From positions 50,975,388 through 51,039,387 of the forward strand of contig NC_012870.2 of the NCBI RefSeq assembly GCF_000003195.3: a stretch of DNA of 64,000 nucleotides, written 5' to 3'. Under the pieces are notes generated by a model that saw nothing but the letters and a program-made list of their open reading frames with translations, searched no databases and was not told the DNA's origin. This document shows, piece by piece, positions 21,523 to 32,467 of this stretch (its first letter is position 1; the number at the start of each line of letters is the position of its first letter). A program made the translations under genes and the position numbers. The DNA comes from Sorghum bicolor. Lineage: Eukaryota; Streptophyta; Magnoliopsida; Poales; Poaceae.

Positions 21523-23168
21523 TGTTGACGGTCGATAACGTTAATTTTTATTATAACTTTAAACCTGAAGGAGATCATAAATACATACTAGTATAGGGTT
21601 TAAACTAACAATTTTCACGAGTTTTGTATATTCTGTATTTTCTAGGGTGAATTTCAGGAAAGCTGCAAAATAGGGACTCTAATGCAAATCAAACACGGAA
21701 ACGTATCCGCCACGAGAAACAGCGCGAGAGGATTCGGGAACACTCTAGAAGACACTCGACGCGAGGGGAGGACCAGCTGCCACCAAGTGGGGTTGGCCGG
21801 CCCCACCCTAGCGTCGGCCGAGCCCCTCTCTAGGGTTTGGTGCCCCACTTTTGGAAGCTTCCTCCATCGACTTTGAGGAGTCATCTCGGCCCTTGTTAAG
21901 CCGGTTTGATCCGACGGCGCGCGCGACTCCCACGAGACTATAAATACGTGGGCAGACCCCCTAGAGACAACACCTCATTATTTATCAAGGCCTCAAGCCA
22001 TCAAGCATCAAGCGCCTTCAAGTTCATCAAGAGCCTTCTAGTTCATAGTTCTAGTTAGTTAGATTAGAAGTAGAGGAGATCTAGTTCTTCATCGGGATCT
22101 GGAGCCCCTGGCGTCGGTTTGGAGCGCAAGAGTTCGGTAATAGTTCTAGTTCTACTTCATAGTATTTCATTGTATATTAGGGAGACTTTACTCTTAATTG
22201 ATTCATATGCTTAATTACATTAGTCATTGTCTACTTTGATTATATGTCTAGGATAGTTGGTTTGATCTTATTGAATTTATGTAATTGCTCGTATAGCGTT
22301 TACCTAATCGATCGTTGGGTAGATGATAGACAATATGTAGACGTGGTGTCTAGATATCTTGTTTGTCTACTAGTGCCCCCTGACGTGTCGGGTCGTGTGG
22401 TAGTCCGCGAAGGTAACAGCTGCGTTTGTTCCTCTGTAGTCCACCCTCCGTATGTAGGGCTAGCATGGGCGCAGTCGCGAAAGAAGTGACGGTTGTGTCT
22501 TAAAACCCTCATTAGTTGATGGCTCTTTACATGTAATTATGATATAGGGTTTAGTTAATAATGATTTCTAGATGTAATTGCACTAATTAGAGTTATTTAT
22601 TGGTGTAGTTATAGCATTACCTTAGATCCAACTCCCTAGTTTATTCTTTGGCTAACTATGATTATGACTAGTAGATGCTCTGATGATTATCCTTATTTAT
22701 GATACTTGATGATTATGATATCACTATTATTTATCATTATTTATCTTGTGACCTCTGCCTATTATGAGTAGATTATAGGAATTGGGTAATATCATTTATT
22801 CATTCTTATCAATATAATATAATATAGTTTAACCTTTAGCCTTCCCAGTGGTATAAATATAAACCGACAACCTTGATACTTCCTAGGTAAAATGCTATAA
22901 CGGTATAATTATCTGTCCGCTTGCAGAACCCATTTAGTTTACACTCATATCTTTTATTTCTGCCTAGTCACAAATAGTACATATGAATCTATAAATTTCT
23001 AGCAATGTAATTAGGGATGACAACATACTTCATGTTTAGGAATATTAATAATTAAGTAAGTGGCTTGTTGCTAATTGACAAGTTAATTATATACCGTGCA
23101 TTTCTGGTGTTGTTACTAGGAGTAGATTTTATCTCTGTTTTTAGTGATAACAGTAGTAAATGTCAACA
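21523..23168 (+). mobile_element. Solo LTR, family X, with target duplication AATAT
   Basis: A 1646-bp LTR beginning TGTTGACGG and ending TGTCAACA, a perfect 7-bp inverted repeat (TGTTGAC/GTCAACA). It is bounded on both sides by AATAT (21518-21522 and 23169-23173). A TATA box (CTATAAATACG) lies at about 21940-21950. There is no internal region, so it is a solo LTR left by recombination. It matches the LTR fragment at 1-896. Confidence 0.9.
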
Positions 23169-23173
23169 AATAT

Positions 23174-23985
23174 GAATCAAACAACATAAGCAAGAACAAG
23201 AAAGAATACAACCAAATTTACACATAAATATAATTAATCTCATAAAGTTGGAGTCTCACAAACCGATAGTGGCGAAACTGTTGTTAACAAAATAATCTAA
23301 GCAAAATCCAAATCCTAATATAACCTAAACAATGTCCATAGATGTCACATGTCCATAAGGTTCCCCAACACGTTACAAGACCCAACGACCCAAAAGACGG
23401 TGATGCGGCACTAGAATAGATTGTGTATGTCAAATTGTTTTGATGATTTCCATCGACTCTGATGGCATTTGGGCCTCAAACCATAACCATTATTTAGCTT
23501 ATGAAATTATATTTTCATCCATATGTGGAGAAAATAGAGTCTAGATGTGTCCTAGGCGTTTGTTTTACTACAAACTGGTCCTAAAGACCGAGGCCGACTC
23601 AAACTCGAGTTGGACTAGGCCTCCATCTTCATTTGGTGCCCTTGCTGGTACTCCACACCTCCAAGCCATCCTTTATGAGTCTCCTAGTCCTCTCCTTGAT
23701 TTCTAAGTATAACGTAATCATTAGGAAGCAATCTATTCTCAAAATCATATAAAGAGTTGCTTAGGAATGAACTTACCTCTAAATTCAATTATCGCGTGCG
23801 AGCTCTTGTGATTGGACCTTGAATATGCAGTGGAGGATTATTATGTGTATGTGAAGGAGTCATGTCCAAATTACTAGGGAGGAGAGGGGAGGAGAGGGAC
23901 GACAGGAGATGAGTGAGGGAGTCGGGCGGCTAGGTGAGGGAGTGAGAGGAGATGGCCTAGGGTTTTGACTTTATATATATGCTAT
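23174..23985 (-). mobile_element. 5' LTR of the gypsy element, outer part (probable)
   Basis: This continues the sequence interrupted by the solo LTR. I could not find a clear TG terminus, so the outer boundary is uncertain. It ends in a G/A-rich run (GGAGGAGAGGGGAGGAGAGG, about 23880-23900). No gene. Confidence 0.35.
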
Positions 23986-24112
23986 GACAGAGTTTGGGCC
24001 GAGTGGACTTTTTTGTGGGCTTGGCCATGTTAACTGAGGCGGATCTTATAAGTGGCCCGCCTTGGTTAATAGGGCTATTTCTAGAGGCGGACTCCTTTAT
24101 AACTAGAAGGAT
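23986..24112. repeat. GAGGCGG / GGTTAAT subterminal-repeat-like block
   Basis: Repeated short motifs (AACTGAGGCGG, GGTTAAT, AGAGGCGGACTCC) resemble the subterminal repeats of CACTA elements in grasses. The block continues after the Helitron at 24426-24510 (GACTCAGTTAAT, CACCTCAGTTAAT), and a related block occurs at 34350-34430. No CACTA terminus was found. Confidence 0.35.
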
Positions 24113-24425
24113 TCTCTGCGCGTTACCGTGGGTACGAAGGGGAAATATACATATGTCCTCACTATAGTCTATCGAGTCATCTATATTTATTAGTAGTCAG
24201 TTTTTGAGGAGAAAGAGAGGAATTTTGAGGAGAAAGAGAGGAAGTCATGTGAGAGAATAGTGCTAGCAGTATGTGTGCATGGTCATGTATAGGTAACTAC
24301 ATCTACTACTAAAAACATTATGAGTGGGCACTTGCATGCGACAGCAGGAGAAGTGGATGATGACGTGGCTTAAAGAGGTGCGAGAGAATTAGGCTAGTGG
24401 GGTTTACTTTTATAAGAGATATAGA
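24113..24425 (-). mobile_element. Non-autonomous Helitron
   Basis: On the minus strand the element starts TCTATATCTC after a host A and ends CTAG before a host T, the classical Helitron A/T insertion. A GC-rich block with partial inverted symmetry precedes the 3' CTAG. It shares most of its length, in opposite orientation, with 50666-50950. It splits the subterminal-repeat block around it. No coding capacity. Confidence 0.7.
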
Positions 24426-25310
24426 TAATTGTCTCCTTTAATAGATTTTGCGAGGCGATTTTTTATAATCGACTCAGTTAATAACAAATAACCACCTCAG
24501 TTAATGCTCTTGGAAAAAAAATGAAATTACCTCACAAAAGATTTTATGTAGCAGTGGGAGCTTCGACTAGCCAAACCAGGGCAGGCGGCTTGTAGCCGGT
24601 GGCGCAGCATGCTATGCCCGTAGCGGGACTATGTTGGCCTAGCTTACATAGGGCGAGCGGCATGTGGGTCCAGGGTGGGGCTGCAAGCCATGAGGCTGAG
24701 GAAGGAGGAACAGAGAAGCTTGGGGCACGTGCAATGCGGGTGGCGGCACTAGAGAAGCAGAAAGAGAGAGAGTATAACACTCCAAAAATCCTATTTTGAA
24801 TTGTTATTAAGAAACACTGAATATGATTTTAAAAAATTCAAAAATATTCCAAGATTTAACTAACTGTTGTCTTTCCTAAAATGAGAAAAACATGGATTTT
24901 AAAATTTTTACAAAGTAATATGGTTGTGTTGGTGGGATTTTGTGTCTGGCTTTCTTGTGCTTGTGTGAGTAAATGAACTTCTAAAATTTGAGCAAGCCGT
25001 CACTAGGCCTTTTTTTGGTTTTTCGAAAATAAAACTCCAAAAGTCCTATTTCAAAACTAATTCAAATATGAGATTGAAAAATAATCTAAAAATTTGAATA
25101 AAATAAAATGTGTTTTAGTTTTGAAAATAGTCTAAAAATATATTCTAAAGTTAACCTAAAATTTAGTGAATCAAATTTGGACTGAGAATAGTTTAGAAAA
25201 ATGGATTAAATATCTCTAAATAAAAAAGAAAAAACAACTTTTCTTTTTTACTTTCTTTTTCCTCCCCCATTTTCGCCCTGCTCTAGCTTTCAACCCAGCT
25301 CGGCCTGCTG
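24426..25310. other. Intergenic, AT-rich
   Basis: No gene. A minus frame of 78 codons (24544-24780) lies in a locally GC-rich patch and has no recognisable motif. From 24780 to 25260 the sequence is A/T-rich repeat debris. Confidence 0.5.
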
Positions 25311-26300
25311 AAAGATCCTAATATAGCTAGAGGAGGGTGAATAGCCTATTTATAAATTCTACAAAGCACTAGAGCAAATGATTAGTATAACAGAAGGTGT
25401 AATGCAAATTTGCTTTATCTCTACAAGGGTTGCAAACTACACTAGTGAACTAGGCACACAATAGTTATGTCACTACAAACTACACTAGTGAACTAAGCTA
25501 CACAAGGCAAAACTAGCAATTAAAACTAATTACACTACTTCACGAGAATGTAAATGGAGAGTATGTGATCTTTATACCGATGTGTAGAGGCAAGTGAACC
25601 AACTAATATGATGAAGACCAATCACCAGGAGAACTCCAATGAGACAATCACAAAAGGAGACACAAGATTTTTCTCTCGAGGTTCTCATGCTTGTCGGCAC
25701 ATTAGTCCCTGTTGTGTCGACCAACACTTGCTGGTTCGGCGGCTAAGAGATGTCGCACGAACCTCGTCCACACAATTAGACATCGCAAGAACCTACCCAC
25801 AAGTGAGGTAACTCAATGACACAAGCAATTTACTAGAGTTACCTCTCAGCTCTCCGCCGGAGAAGGGATAAGACCCCTCATAATCATCGGGAGATGGCCA
25901 TGAACAATCACAAACTCGTGTCAATGCTCCTCCGCAGCTCCAAGACGTCTAGATGGTGGCAACCACCAAGAGTAATAAGAAATCCGCAGCTCAAACTATC
26001 CCCAAGGGCCACTAGATGCAATAACTCATGCAAATGCACTTGAAATCACTCCCAATCTCACTATGAAGATGAATCAATGATCCGGATGAGTGGAAGGTGT
26101 TTTATTATGCTCACAAGGATGTCAAGTATGTTAAAATACCAAGAGAGACACCTAAGAGCTGGTCACTGAGAATTTATAAGCCTGGGCCCCAAAGAAATAG
26201 AATTGTTGGCTCTCTCACTACATTGAACTCGGGGGCGTCATACACCCAGATGCTAGGGCATCGGATGCTGCCCAGCGTTCGACGGGACAAATACTGAATA
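25311..26300 (-). mobile_element. Sirevirus-like LTR remnant (probable)
   Basis: The left edge reads CTAGAGGAGGGTGAATAG, the complement of the Sirevirus LTR end (TTCACCC..CTCTAG). Inner sequence contains CATCGGATGCTGCCCAGCGTTCGACGG-type patches that recur in such LTRs, and TTATAAGCC near 26176. The other terminus was not found. Confidence 0.4.
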
Positions 26301-27052
26301 ATTAGTTTCTGACAACGTCTTTGCATGATTCATTGCGGCTATAATAAATTTGTCCACCTCATCAATATAGGTTGCGAGTACCTTGGCAAACCATACATCC
26401 AAGTAGCCCTGTCCTCCATCTTTAAAAAAAGAAATAAAGTAATTACTTGAGAATAATTATAAAAAATTGAATTAACCGCATACATAAATATTTACAAAAA
26501 TAATATATATATTAGCAACATAGATAAAATAAATATTATTATCTACCATTATTAGCAACAACAATTATTAGTTTACCAACAACTTTTCATGCCAACCTCA
26601 TTCCAATTTTATGAAATAAAAACTACAAAATAAAAAGAATACCCTAGATCTAGAACAAGCATTCCTCTCTATATATGAAACTATAATTAATCTCCACGAA
26701 AATCAAGCTAGATCGACGAGTTGAGAGTGCAAGGTCATGTCTCCACCTAATCTACACTAATAACATCAAAGCTAAGCTCCAATTTGTTCAACACAAAGCT
26801 CAAGCTCCATGGAAGAGAGAGAAAACAAAAATCTAAATTGCTCACTAACCAACCAACAAAACTTGAATTAAAGGGTTACGATAACATTTTTTTACCTTAA
26901 ATAAGCTCTCCACCAAAGGATTTGAGATCAAAACCTCCTCCCTTACTAGAACAATTTTTGGGAGGTATCTAAGACCTCTCAAGCCTTTTTTAACAAGTGG
27001 AATAGAGTGGCTCGAGGAGGAAGAAGAGGCCTGCCAATTTATAGCTACAGAT
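26301..27052. other. Intergenic, AT-rich
   Basis: No gene seen. It may be the inner part of a CACTA-like element adjoining the repeat block at 27053, but nothing here proves that. Confidence 0.4.
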
Positions 27053-27180
27053 CACTGTAGGAGCGGCTCAATCACCAATTATTCCTAGAGTGATCCACTA
27101 TAAGGACGATAGGTAATTGAGCCGCCCCTATAATATCTCCTAATGCAAGGACAGCCTGTAGGGGCGGTTGCTGGCTCCAG
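27053..27180. repeat. CACTA-like terminal and subterminal repeats
   Basis: CACTGTAGGAGCGGCTC at 27053 is followed by GGTAATTGAGCCGCCCCTA in inverted orientation and CTGTAGGGGCGGTT. These GCGGCTCAAT motifs in both orientations resemble CACTA ends. The block abuts the promoter of the first UBL gene. Confidence 0.4.
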
Positions 27181-27379
27181 CCCCAACCAAGTGACTTCAA
27201 AGTCAGCTGTGCTCGCCGCCGCCGGGTTCGTGCTTCTGGTGTTGGATGACGTCCTTCTGTTGCCAGAGGTCACGACGATGCGCCTCTTGTGGTTGGCTGC
27301 CGTGGGCCGAAAACCAATGAAGTCCAGCCCATTCATCCTTTGTTTGGTCCAGTGCCCTGCCAAGGCCCGCGATAGATTG

Positions 27380-27918
27380 ACTTTGAGTTGGGCCAAACCG
27401 CATATTGGTTATATTTGAAGACTCCCGACGACCTAGCGGCTCCCCCGACACGACGACGCCATCGCTCATCGTGGTAGCTCCTCCGCCGCCGTTGACGACG
27501 ACCACGACGAGGTTATCATCATCATCCTTCTAATCTAGCCTCCGCATTCTGCTTTCCCTAGCCCCGGCCCGTATAGTTTGCACATGTTTGTAGATTTGTA
27601 GTACACCCTTTTCTTCTGCTTTTTCGACACGCCTGATCGATCGTCGATCCACATGTTTATAACAAAATTATTAATTTCCCTTTTGTTCGCCACAACACAA
27701 CTATATTCTCTTTTTGCCTGATACATCCACCAAGCAAAGGTTAATTAATTTGCAGCTGATCGTGCATATGAGTGTTTCGACGTCGGTTCTACAAAAACAA
27801 CTAGTATAATTTTTGCATCGAATGGGTGTTGAGTGTCTTCATTCTACCATTTCCCTTGCCATTTGGTCTTGTACTATAACTTCTCCTAAAATCATTATTG
27901 TACGTGTGCTGTGTTTAG
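27380..27918 (+). promoter_or_regulatory. Promoter, leader and 407-bp leader intron of UBL copy 1
   Basis: Aligns with 36400-36890 plus 39988-40019 of copy 2: the shared blocks TTGGGCC..ATATTGGTTATAT, CGACGACCTAGCG, CACGACGAGGT and CTTCAT..CTACC..CCCTTGCC occur in order. A TTATATTT element is at about 27409. The donor GT at 27512 and the acceptor TTTAG immediately before the ATG (27919) define a leader intron. A leader intron ending right at the ATG is the usual layout of plant polyubiquitin genes. Confidence 0.6.
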
Positions 27919-28254
27919 ATGCAGATTTTCGTGAAGGGCCTTACTGGCAGACTATTCACCATCCAAGTGGAGTCCTCTGAACACGGTTGAGAGCCTCGGT
28001 GCGAAGGTTGTGGAGTTGGAGGGCGCTCCTGCTAAGCAGCAGCGCCTTCTTTTCTGCGGCAAGTAGCTCGAGGATGGACATAAACTTTCCGCAACCGCCT
28101 CAGACACGCCTGCGCCCGCGCCTTTCGCCACCGCCTCGGACACGCCCGCGCCCGCGCCTTTCGCCACCGCCTCGGTCACGCTCGCACTCGTGCCTTCGGC
28201 TGCTGCCAGCAACACGCCGCGCGCACCTCCGCGCTCTCCCGCCGCTCACCTTTG

Positions 28255-29015
28255 CCGACGACTCCCCAGGTCCACTCCGTCGGAGTCAAGCTCCACAAGG
28301 GTGGCCTTCTATTCTCTGCGCCGTCCTCCTCCTCGGACCCGCAACCCCCTACGCCCCCAGGAATCCGGGCCGCGTCCAGGGCGTTCACCTGCAGTGTGCC
28401 AAGGACGTTCGCGCCGCGCGCGGACGAGCCCCGCGCGCTCGGGTCCACCACGCACCAGATGAGCCTTATCGTCGAGCGCTGCGGCGCGACCGCGTTTCGC
28501 TCACGTGCGCTCGTCTCCAGTGTCCAGCTCTGGCTCCTATATCTGCGTGGTCACGCCGAAAAGCTCATCGCCGCGCTCAAGGGCAACCCGGGTCTCCTCA
28601 CCACCGACCTCCGGATGGCCAACCCCGACGAGGTGCTCCTGTGGCACTCCGTCGAACAGGCCACGCCCCAGCGGGCCAGGAAGGAGGTCCATCTTCCCTG
28701 CGAGGCGAGCTGCTGAGCGCCTGGCAAGCACATGTTCCACGCCGACGCCTCCTTCGTCGAGCCTGGCGGCTCCCTGTGCTGGGTGGATCTGCTGCACGGT
28801 GTCGTCGCCTGCACCAACCCACACTAGGAATGTACCGTGCTCCGCTTCGTCCCCTTGCCCGACGGGTGTGCCGACTACCCGTTCCGCCCGTGCTTGGAGG
28901 AGTTACGCTACGTAGGCTGCATTTGTGGCTGCAGCGTCAAGATAGTCGCCTTGGTGTGCGAGCTGGAAGACTGGAACTCCCGCCAGTTCTGGCTCACCTC
29001 CTGGACCCTATCATC
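28255..29015 (+). pseudogene. DUF1618-like gene fragment
   Basis: Translated in shifting frames, the GC-rich segment gives GGSLCWVDLLHGVVAC, VLRFVPLPDGC, ELRYVGC and FWLTSWTL in order. This is the pattern W-VD-G-C, LRFVPLP, R-VG, W-L of grass DUF1618 proteins, a large family of unknown role. In-frame stops (TGA near 28714, TAG near 28826) and frame changes show it is not functional. It looks like a captured host gene piece carried in the insertion. Confidence 0.6.
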
Positions 29016-29524
29016 TGCGAACTGATCAGCAGGTATATCGCCATGATTTCCCCTACTCCTGTGCAGTATGTTCTGTTGTTGGATTGTGCTGCCACTGTGC
29101 GTGAAGGACATCAGAGGTCTCAGAAAATGGCTGAGTTGAGTTCAGTAAGGTTGAGGCCATCTCTAATTCAACAAGGCATATTCACTTATGAATTGGGAAA
29201 TGATGTGGACCTGAATTCTATTTTGTTGTGTGAGGCTATCAGCATTCTTCAGACCCATATTTTATTGATGGAAATGTTCAGTCTCAACCCTATGGTGCTA
29301 GAGCTATTATCTGAAGTTCACAAGCAACAACGTCCACCTCCTAAGCAGGGCTGCAATACTTTGCTTGCGGATACCATTCAACTATGCTGCAGTTTCCGGT
29401 CACCATCCTATTTGGGTTGCTTTCCTATGCAATACATATCACCATATGCGATGACTGAGATTAAACTGAGATTAAATGTTATGGAGTCCAACTCAGGCTA
29501 TTTTTCTGTAGCTATGCAACTCCT

Positions 29525-30913
29525 ATGTACTTGAAGGCATCAGTGTTAGTTGTTCCACCTTGGGTTTCTTTTGGGCGCATACAAATTGTTGGTTGCCCTG
29601 TCCGAAGCCTAATAATTGAGATAATTACTTCTGCAGCTTATACTTCAGGTACAACTCCTCTTGTTACAAATGACAGTTCGAAGTGTGATTTCTGTACATT
29701 CAAGCTACTTGACAGTAGAAAAGCTCAGAAAAACTTCCAAATGAATGCACTGTTGAAAGTTCCTTGGTCACCACATGTTGGCGCATGCAGTTCAGTGGTT
29801 CTGTGGTTTCAGGTACAGCAAAACTGTAGTGTTGGTTTATGGGCGGATTTTGTTGAGTCATTTCAGTTACATACTTGGTGCTATGTCTGTCAAATGAAGC
29901 AATTTTTCTTTACCTCACTGATTATTAAAGGATATGCTTTTAGTGAGATGCACTTTGGATCTGTCAACGCAACAATTATGCTATATTTTATACTACCTAT
30001 TGGAGAGAATGAGCTGCTGAGTGCACCATTGGTTGAATTTGAGTTGCTGGGTGATTTTGAGCTACTCGAGACATGGATTGCAAGAGATGTTTTTGCGCAT
30101 CCATCAGTTACTGCTCAGTCTGAACTTCACGTGCTCCATTATATTAGTTCCTGTTGCATCTATGGTGGATTGGTTGAACCTGTCCGGCTGTTACACTTGC
30201 TGTCCCAATGGGCTTCTAATTCTCTCTTATTCTTGTTAAGTGGAAGTGTTGAAGATGCTCCCTTATTGCCTGTATGCTTTGCAAGATGGATGGCTAAAAG
30301 TTTGTTTCTGCGTGAGAGAAAAGTTGTTGGAGTGACACACATCGACATGAAGGTTTGGTTCCCCTACAATCTAACCTCAGTACTTGTGTTGAGCAAGTGT
30401 TGGGCAACTGCTGGGTTACTCAGAATCAGATTGGATTGGTTCCCTACTTGCTGCATTGCGTTGCTTCCATGGCCACCTCCTGCAATATTTCATAGTAACA
30501 TTGCCAGTGAGCTTGTTGAAACAATATCAGTTGGCAGCAAGCTGAATGTTCGTGATCATGTGACATTAGCTGCTTCTGATCTAACATTGGGTTATGATGA
30601 GCTTCAGTTGGGTCAGAACAAAAATCATGATGTCAGATATACTGATGTGAAGACTTGGCTGGACTGCAAAATGACTTCAATGCCTATCTGTGGTAGGACT
30701 CTGGCATATGGTTTCGTTGAGTCTATCTGGCCAACTCATACAAGAACATACAACATGATGGTTACAATAAGCATCAATCCTGTGAAAGGGATGTCAGATA
30801 CCCAGGTCTGGTGTCATGGCAGATTGCTCTTCAACATTAAGGACTTCCAAGTGCCCTGGGATCCAGGCGGTACTAAAATTTTTCCATCGGCTTGGGGGCA
30901 AGCCGAAGCTTAA
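29525..30913 (+). CDS. Unrecognised 462-codon frame in the insertion
   Basis: An uninterrupted frame of 462 codons ends 11 bp before an LTR, overlapping the polypurine tract. I see no RT, integrase, protease or gag motif. The product is rich in Leu, Val, Ser and Cys with several hydrophobic stretches (for example around SLLFLLSG and VLVLSKCWATAGLL). The last residues, FPSAWGQAEA, recall the tail of some gypsy polyproteins, but that is weak. Length alone makes chance less likely in sequence of ordinary composition. Whether it is translated is unknown. A degenerate retroelement frame or a captured gene in the wrong frame are both possible. Confidence 0.35.
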   Translation: MYLKASVLVVPPWVSFGRIQIVGCPVRSLIIEIITSAAYTSGTTPLVTNDSSKCDFCTFKLLDSRKAQKNFQMNALLKVPWSPHVGACSSVVLWFQVQQNCSVGLWADFVESFQLHTWCYVCQMKQFFFTSLIIKGYAFSEMHFGSVNATIMLYFILPIGENELLSAPLVEFELLGDFELLETWIARDVFAHPSVTAQSELHVLHYISSCCIYGGLVEPVRLLHLLSQWASNSLLFLLSGSVEDAPLLPVCFARWMAKSLFLRERKVVGVTHIDMKVWFPYNLTSVLVLSKCWATAGLLRIRLDWFPTCCIALLPWPPPAIFHSNIASELVETISVGSKLNVRDHVTLAASDLTLGYDELQLGQNKNHDVRYTDVKTWLDCKMTSMPICGRTLAYGFVESIWPTHTRTYNMMVTISINPVKGMSDTQVWCHGRLLFNIKDFQVPWDPGGTKIFPSAWGQAEA

Positions 30914-31189
30914 GAAGGGGGGAATGTTAGGAACAACCCATGGTTGGGCCTTCATATGGGCCATGGGCTTGGGCCTAGTCGGGCAGCTGCCTGTTGGACT
31001 GCTGAACGACATCTACAAGAAGAGCACAGGGGCAGCAGCAAGGAGGATCGAACAATTATCAAACAAACCAACAGGTTATTTCCTCCTCTAGAATTCCTCT
31101 TCTCCTTTACTGTTCATCTTCTCCCTAGCTTCCACTGATTCTCTACTTCTCTACCTTTCTCTACCAATTCAGATACCAGGTTGCTAACA
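30911..31189 (+). mobile_element. Polypurine tract and 265-bp LTR
   Basis: TAAGAAGGGGGGAA is followed by TGTTAGGAAC (30925), and the LTR ends TTGCTAACA (31189). TGTTAG/CTAACA form the terminal inverted repeat. The following bases (CTGTACTGACAGG) rejoin the UBL copy 2 sequence (CCAGTACTGACAGG). No 5' LTR partner was found upstream. Confidence 0.6.
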
Positions 31190-32147
31190 CTGTACTGACA
31201 GGTATATCTACGTACAGACACGCACAAGCAACACCATCGCGCTCCAAGTGGAGCCGTCAGACACGGTCACTGATGTCAAGAAAAAGATTAGTGGCCACCA
31301 GAGCCTCTTCTTGGCCGGCAACAGGCTTCAGGATGATCGAACATTTGAATCCTATCATGAAACCCAGAACGACACTACCCTGCACCTCGACTTCGGCATG
31401 CAGATTTTCGTGAAGATGCTGAACGGCAAGACCATCACCCTTGAGGTAGACCCATCTGATACAGTCGGTGATGTCAAGGCAAAGATACTGGACCAACAGT
31501 GGGTCATCTTTCATCTTTGACGGCAGCCGACTTGATGGCCAGCGTCAGCTTGCCTCTTACAAGGTTCAGAACCATTCGACACTGCACCTTGACCTCTGTC
31601 CGTGTGATGGCATGCAGATTTCCGTGAAGACACTCCCACTCCCTGGCAGCGAGGCCATCAGGTTCAAAGTGCAGATTACTGACACGATTGGCGATTTGAA
31701 GGCAAAGATTCAGGACCAACAGAGGCTCCTCTTTAACGGACAGCAGCTTGTTGATGAGCAGACGCTCGCCGATTACGATGTCCACAGACTATCCACCCTG
31801 CACCTTGACTGTCCCATGCAGGTTTTTGTGAAGAGATCCACTGGCCAGACGATCACTCTTGAGGTGGAGCCGTCGAACACCATTGACGATGTCAAGGGAA
31901 AGATCAGTGGTCACCAGAGTCTCACTTTTTATGGCAACGAGCTTGACGATGGGAAGACACTTGCTGAGTGCAATGTCCATATGGGGTCTACCTTGCACCT
32001 TGATGCTTAGCTAGAAAAATTTGGCGTCTTTTTATTTTTTTTTGTATTTTGATGCTCTACTACTTGATATAAATCGTGTGATGGCTCCGTTCGTATACTT
32101 TGCGAGCAAGTGTCTTTCAAGTAAAGCTATCTTTGTCTTGGTTTTTA

Positions 32148-32464
32148 GGTCTTGTTTGGCACAGCTCAACTTCATTAGTAAAGCTGTTTTTTTAGAAAAT
32201 AGCTTCATGAGTGACTTTCTAGATGAAGCTGAGCTGTTTTGGAAAAAGTGTTTGGCAAAATAGCTTCACCAACTACTTCATACATAGTTGAGAGAGATAA
32301 ATGGGAGAGAAGCTGCAATAAGCTACTTTTTTCCAGCTTCATCCAACTTATGTCTTTGTGAGAGGAGGGAAAAACAGCTTCACCCATGAAGCTGTTTTGA
32401 AAATAAGTGTTTGGCAAAAAAAAAACAGTTCATGAAGCTGTTGTGAGCTGTACCAAACAGGCCC
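32148..32464. mobile_element. Palindromic MITE in the 3' flank of UBL copy 1
   Basis: A 317-bp element with long imperfect inverted repeats (GGTCTTGTTTGGCACAGCTC against GGGCCTGTTTGGTACAGCTC) and internal palindromic AGCTTCA motifs. It is flanked by TTA on both sides (32145-32147 and 32465-32467), a Tourist/PIF-Harbinger-type duplication. The same spot in copy 2 (about 41240) is empty, so it inserted after the gene duplication. Confidence 0.7.
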
Positions 32465-32467
32465 TTA

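Larger units (their letters stand above)
28093..31189 (+). mobile_element. Chimeric retroelement-like insertion in UBL copy 1
   Basis: Sequence absent from the paralogue. It has three parts: a GC-rich piece with a 50-bp tandem duplication and DUF1618-like code (28093 to about 29015), an AT-balanced piece with a long unrecognised frame (29016-30913), and a polypurine tract with a 265-bp LTR (30911-31189). Only one LTR was found, so the left boundary is set by where similarity to copy 2 ends. It may be two events. Confidence 0.55.
27919..32010 (+). pseudogene. Tandem ubiquitin-like gene, copy 1, disrupted
   Basis: This is the paralogue of the intact gene at 40020-41081. UBL 1 starts at 27919 (MQIFVKGLTGR) but has a 1-bp insertion near 27978, so the frame ends early, and a TAG where copy 2 reads Gln near 28065. 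At about 28092 it is interrupted by a 3.1-kb insertion that replaced about 75 bp. The gene resumes at about 31193 with UBL 2. In UBL 3 a 7-bp tandem duplication (CATCTTT at 31505-31511 and 31512-31518) shifts the frame. UBL 4 and UBL 5 stay open to the TAG at 32008-32010. Domain order and the absence of Gly-Gly match copy 2. The 180-codon frame from 31468 could still be translated but is probably a relic. Confidence 0.8.

Noticed and set aside
27987..29534. 515-codon plus-strand frame
   Set aside because: It runs from out-of-frame UBL pseudogene sequence through a DUF1618 fragment into unrelated sequence, so it is a chance join across insertion borders, not a gene.
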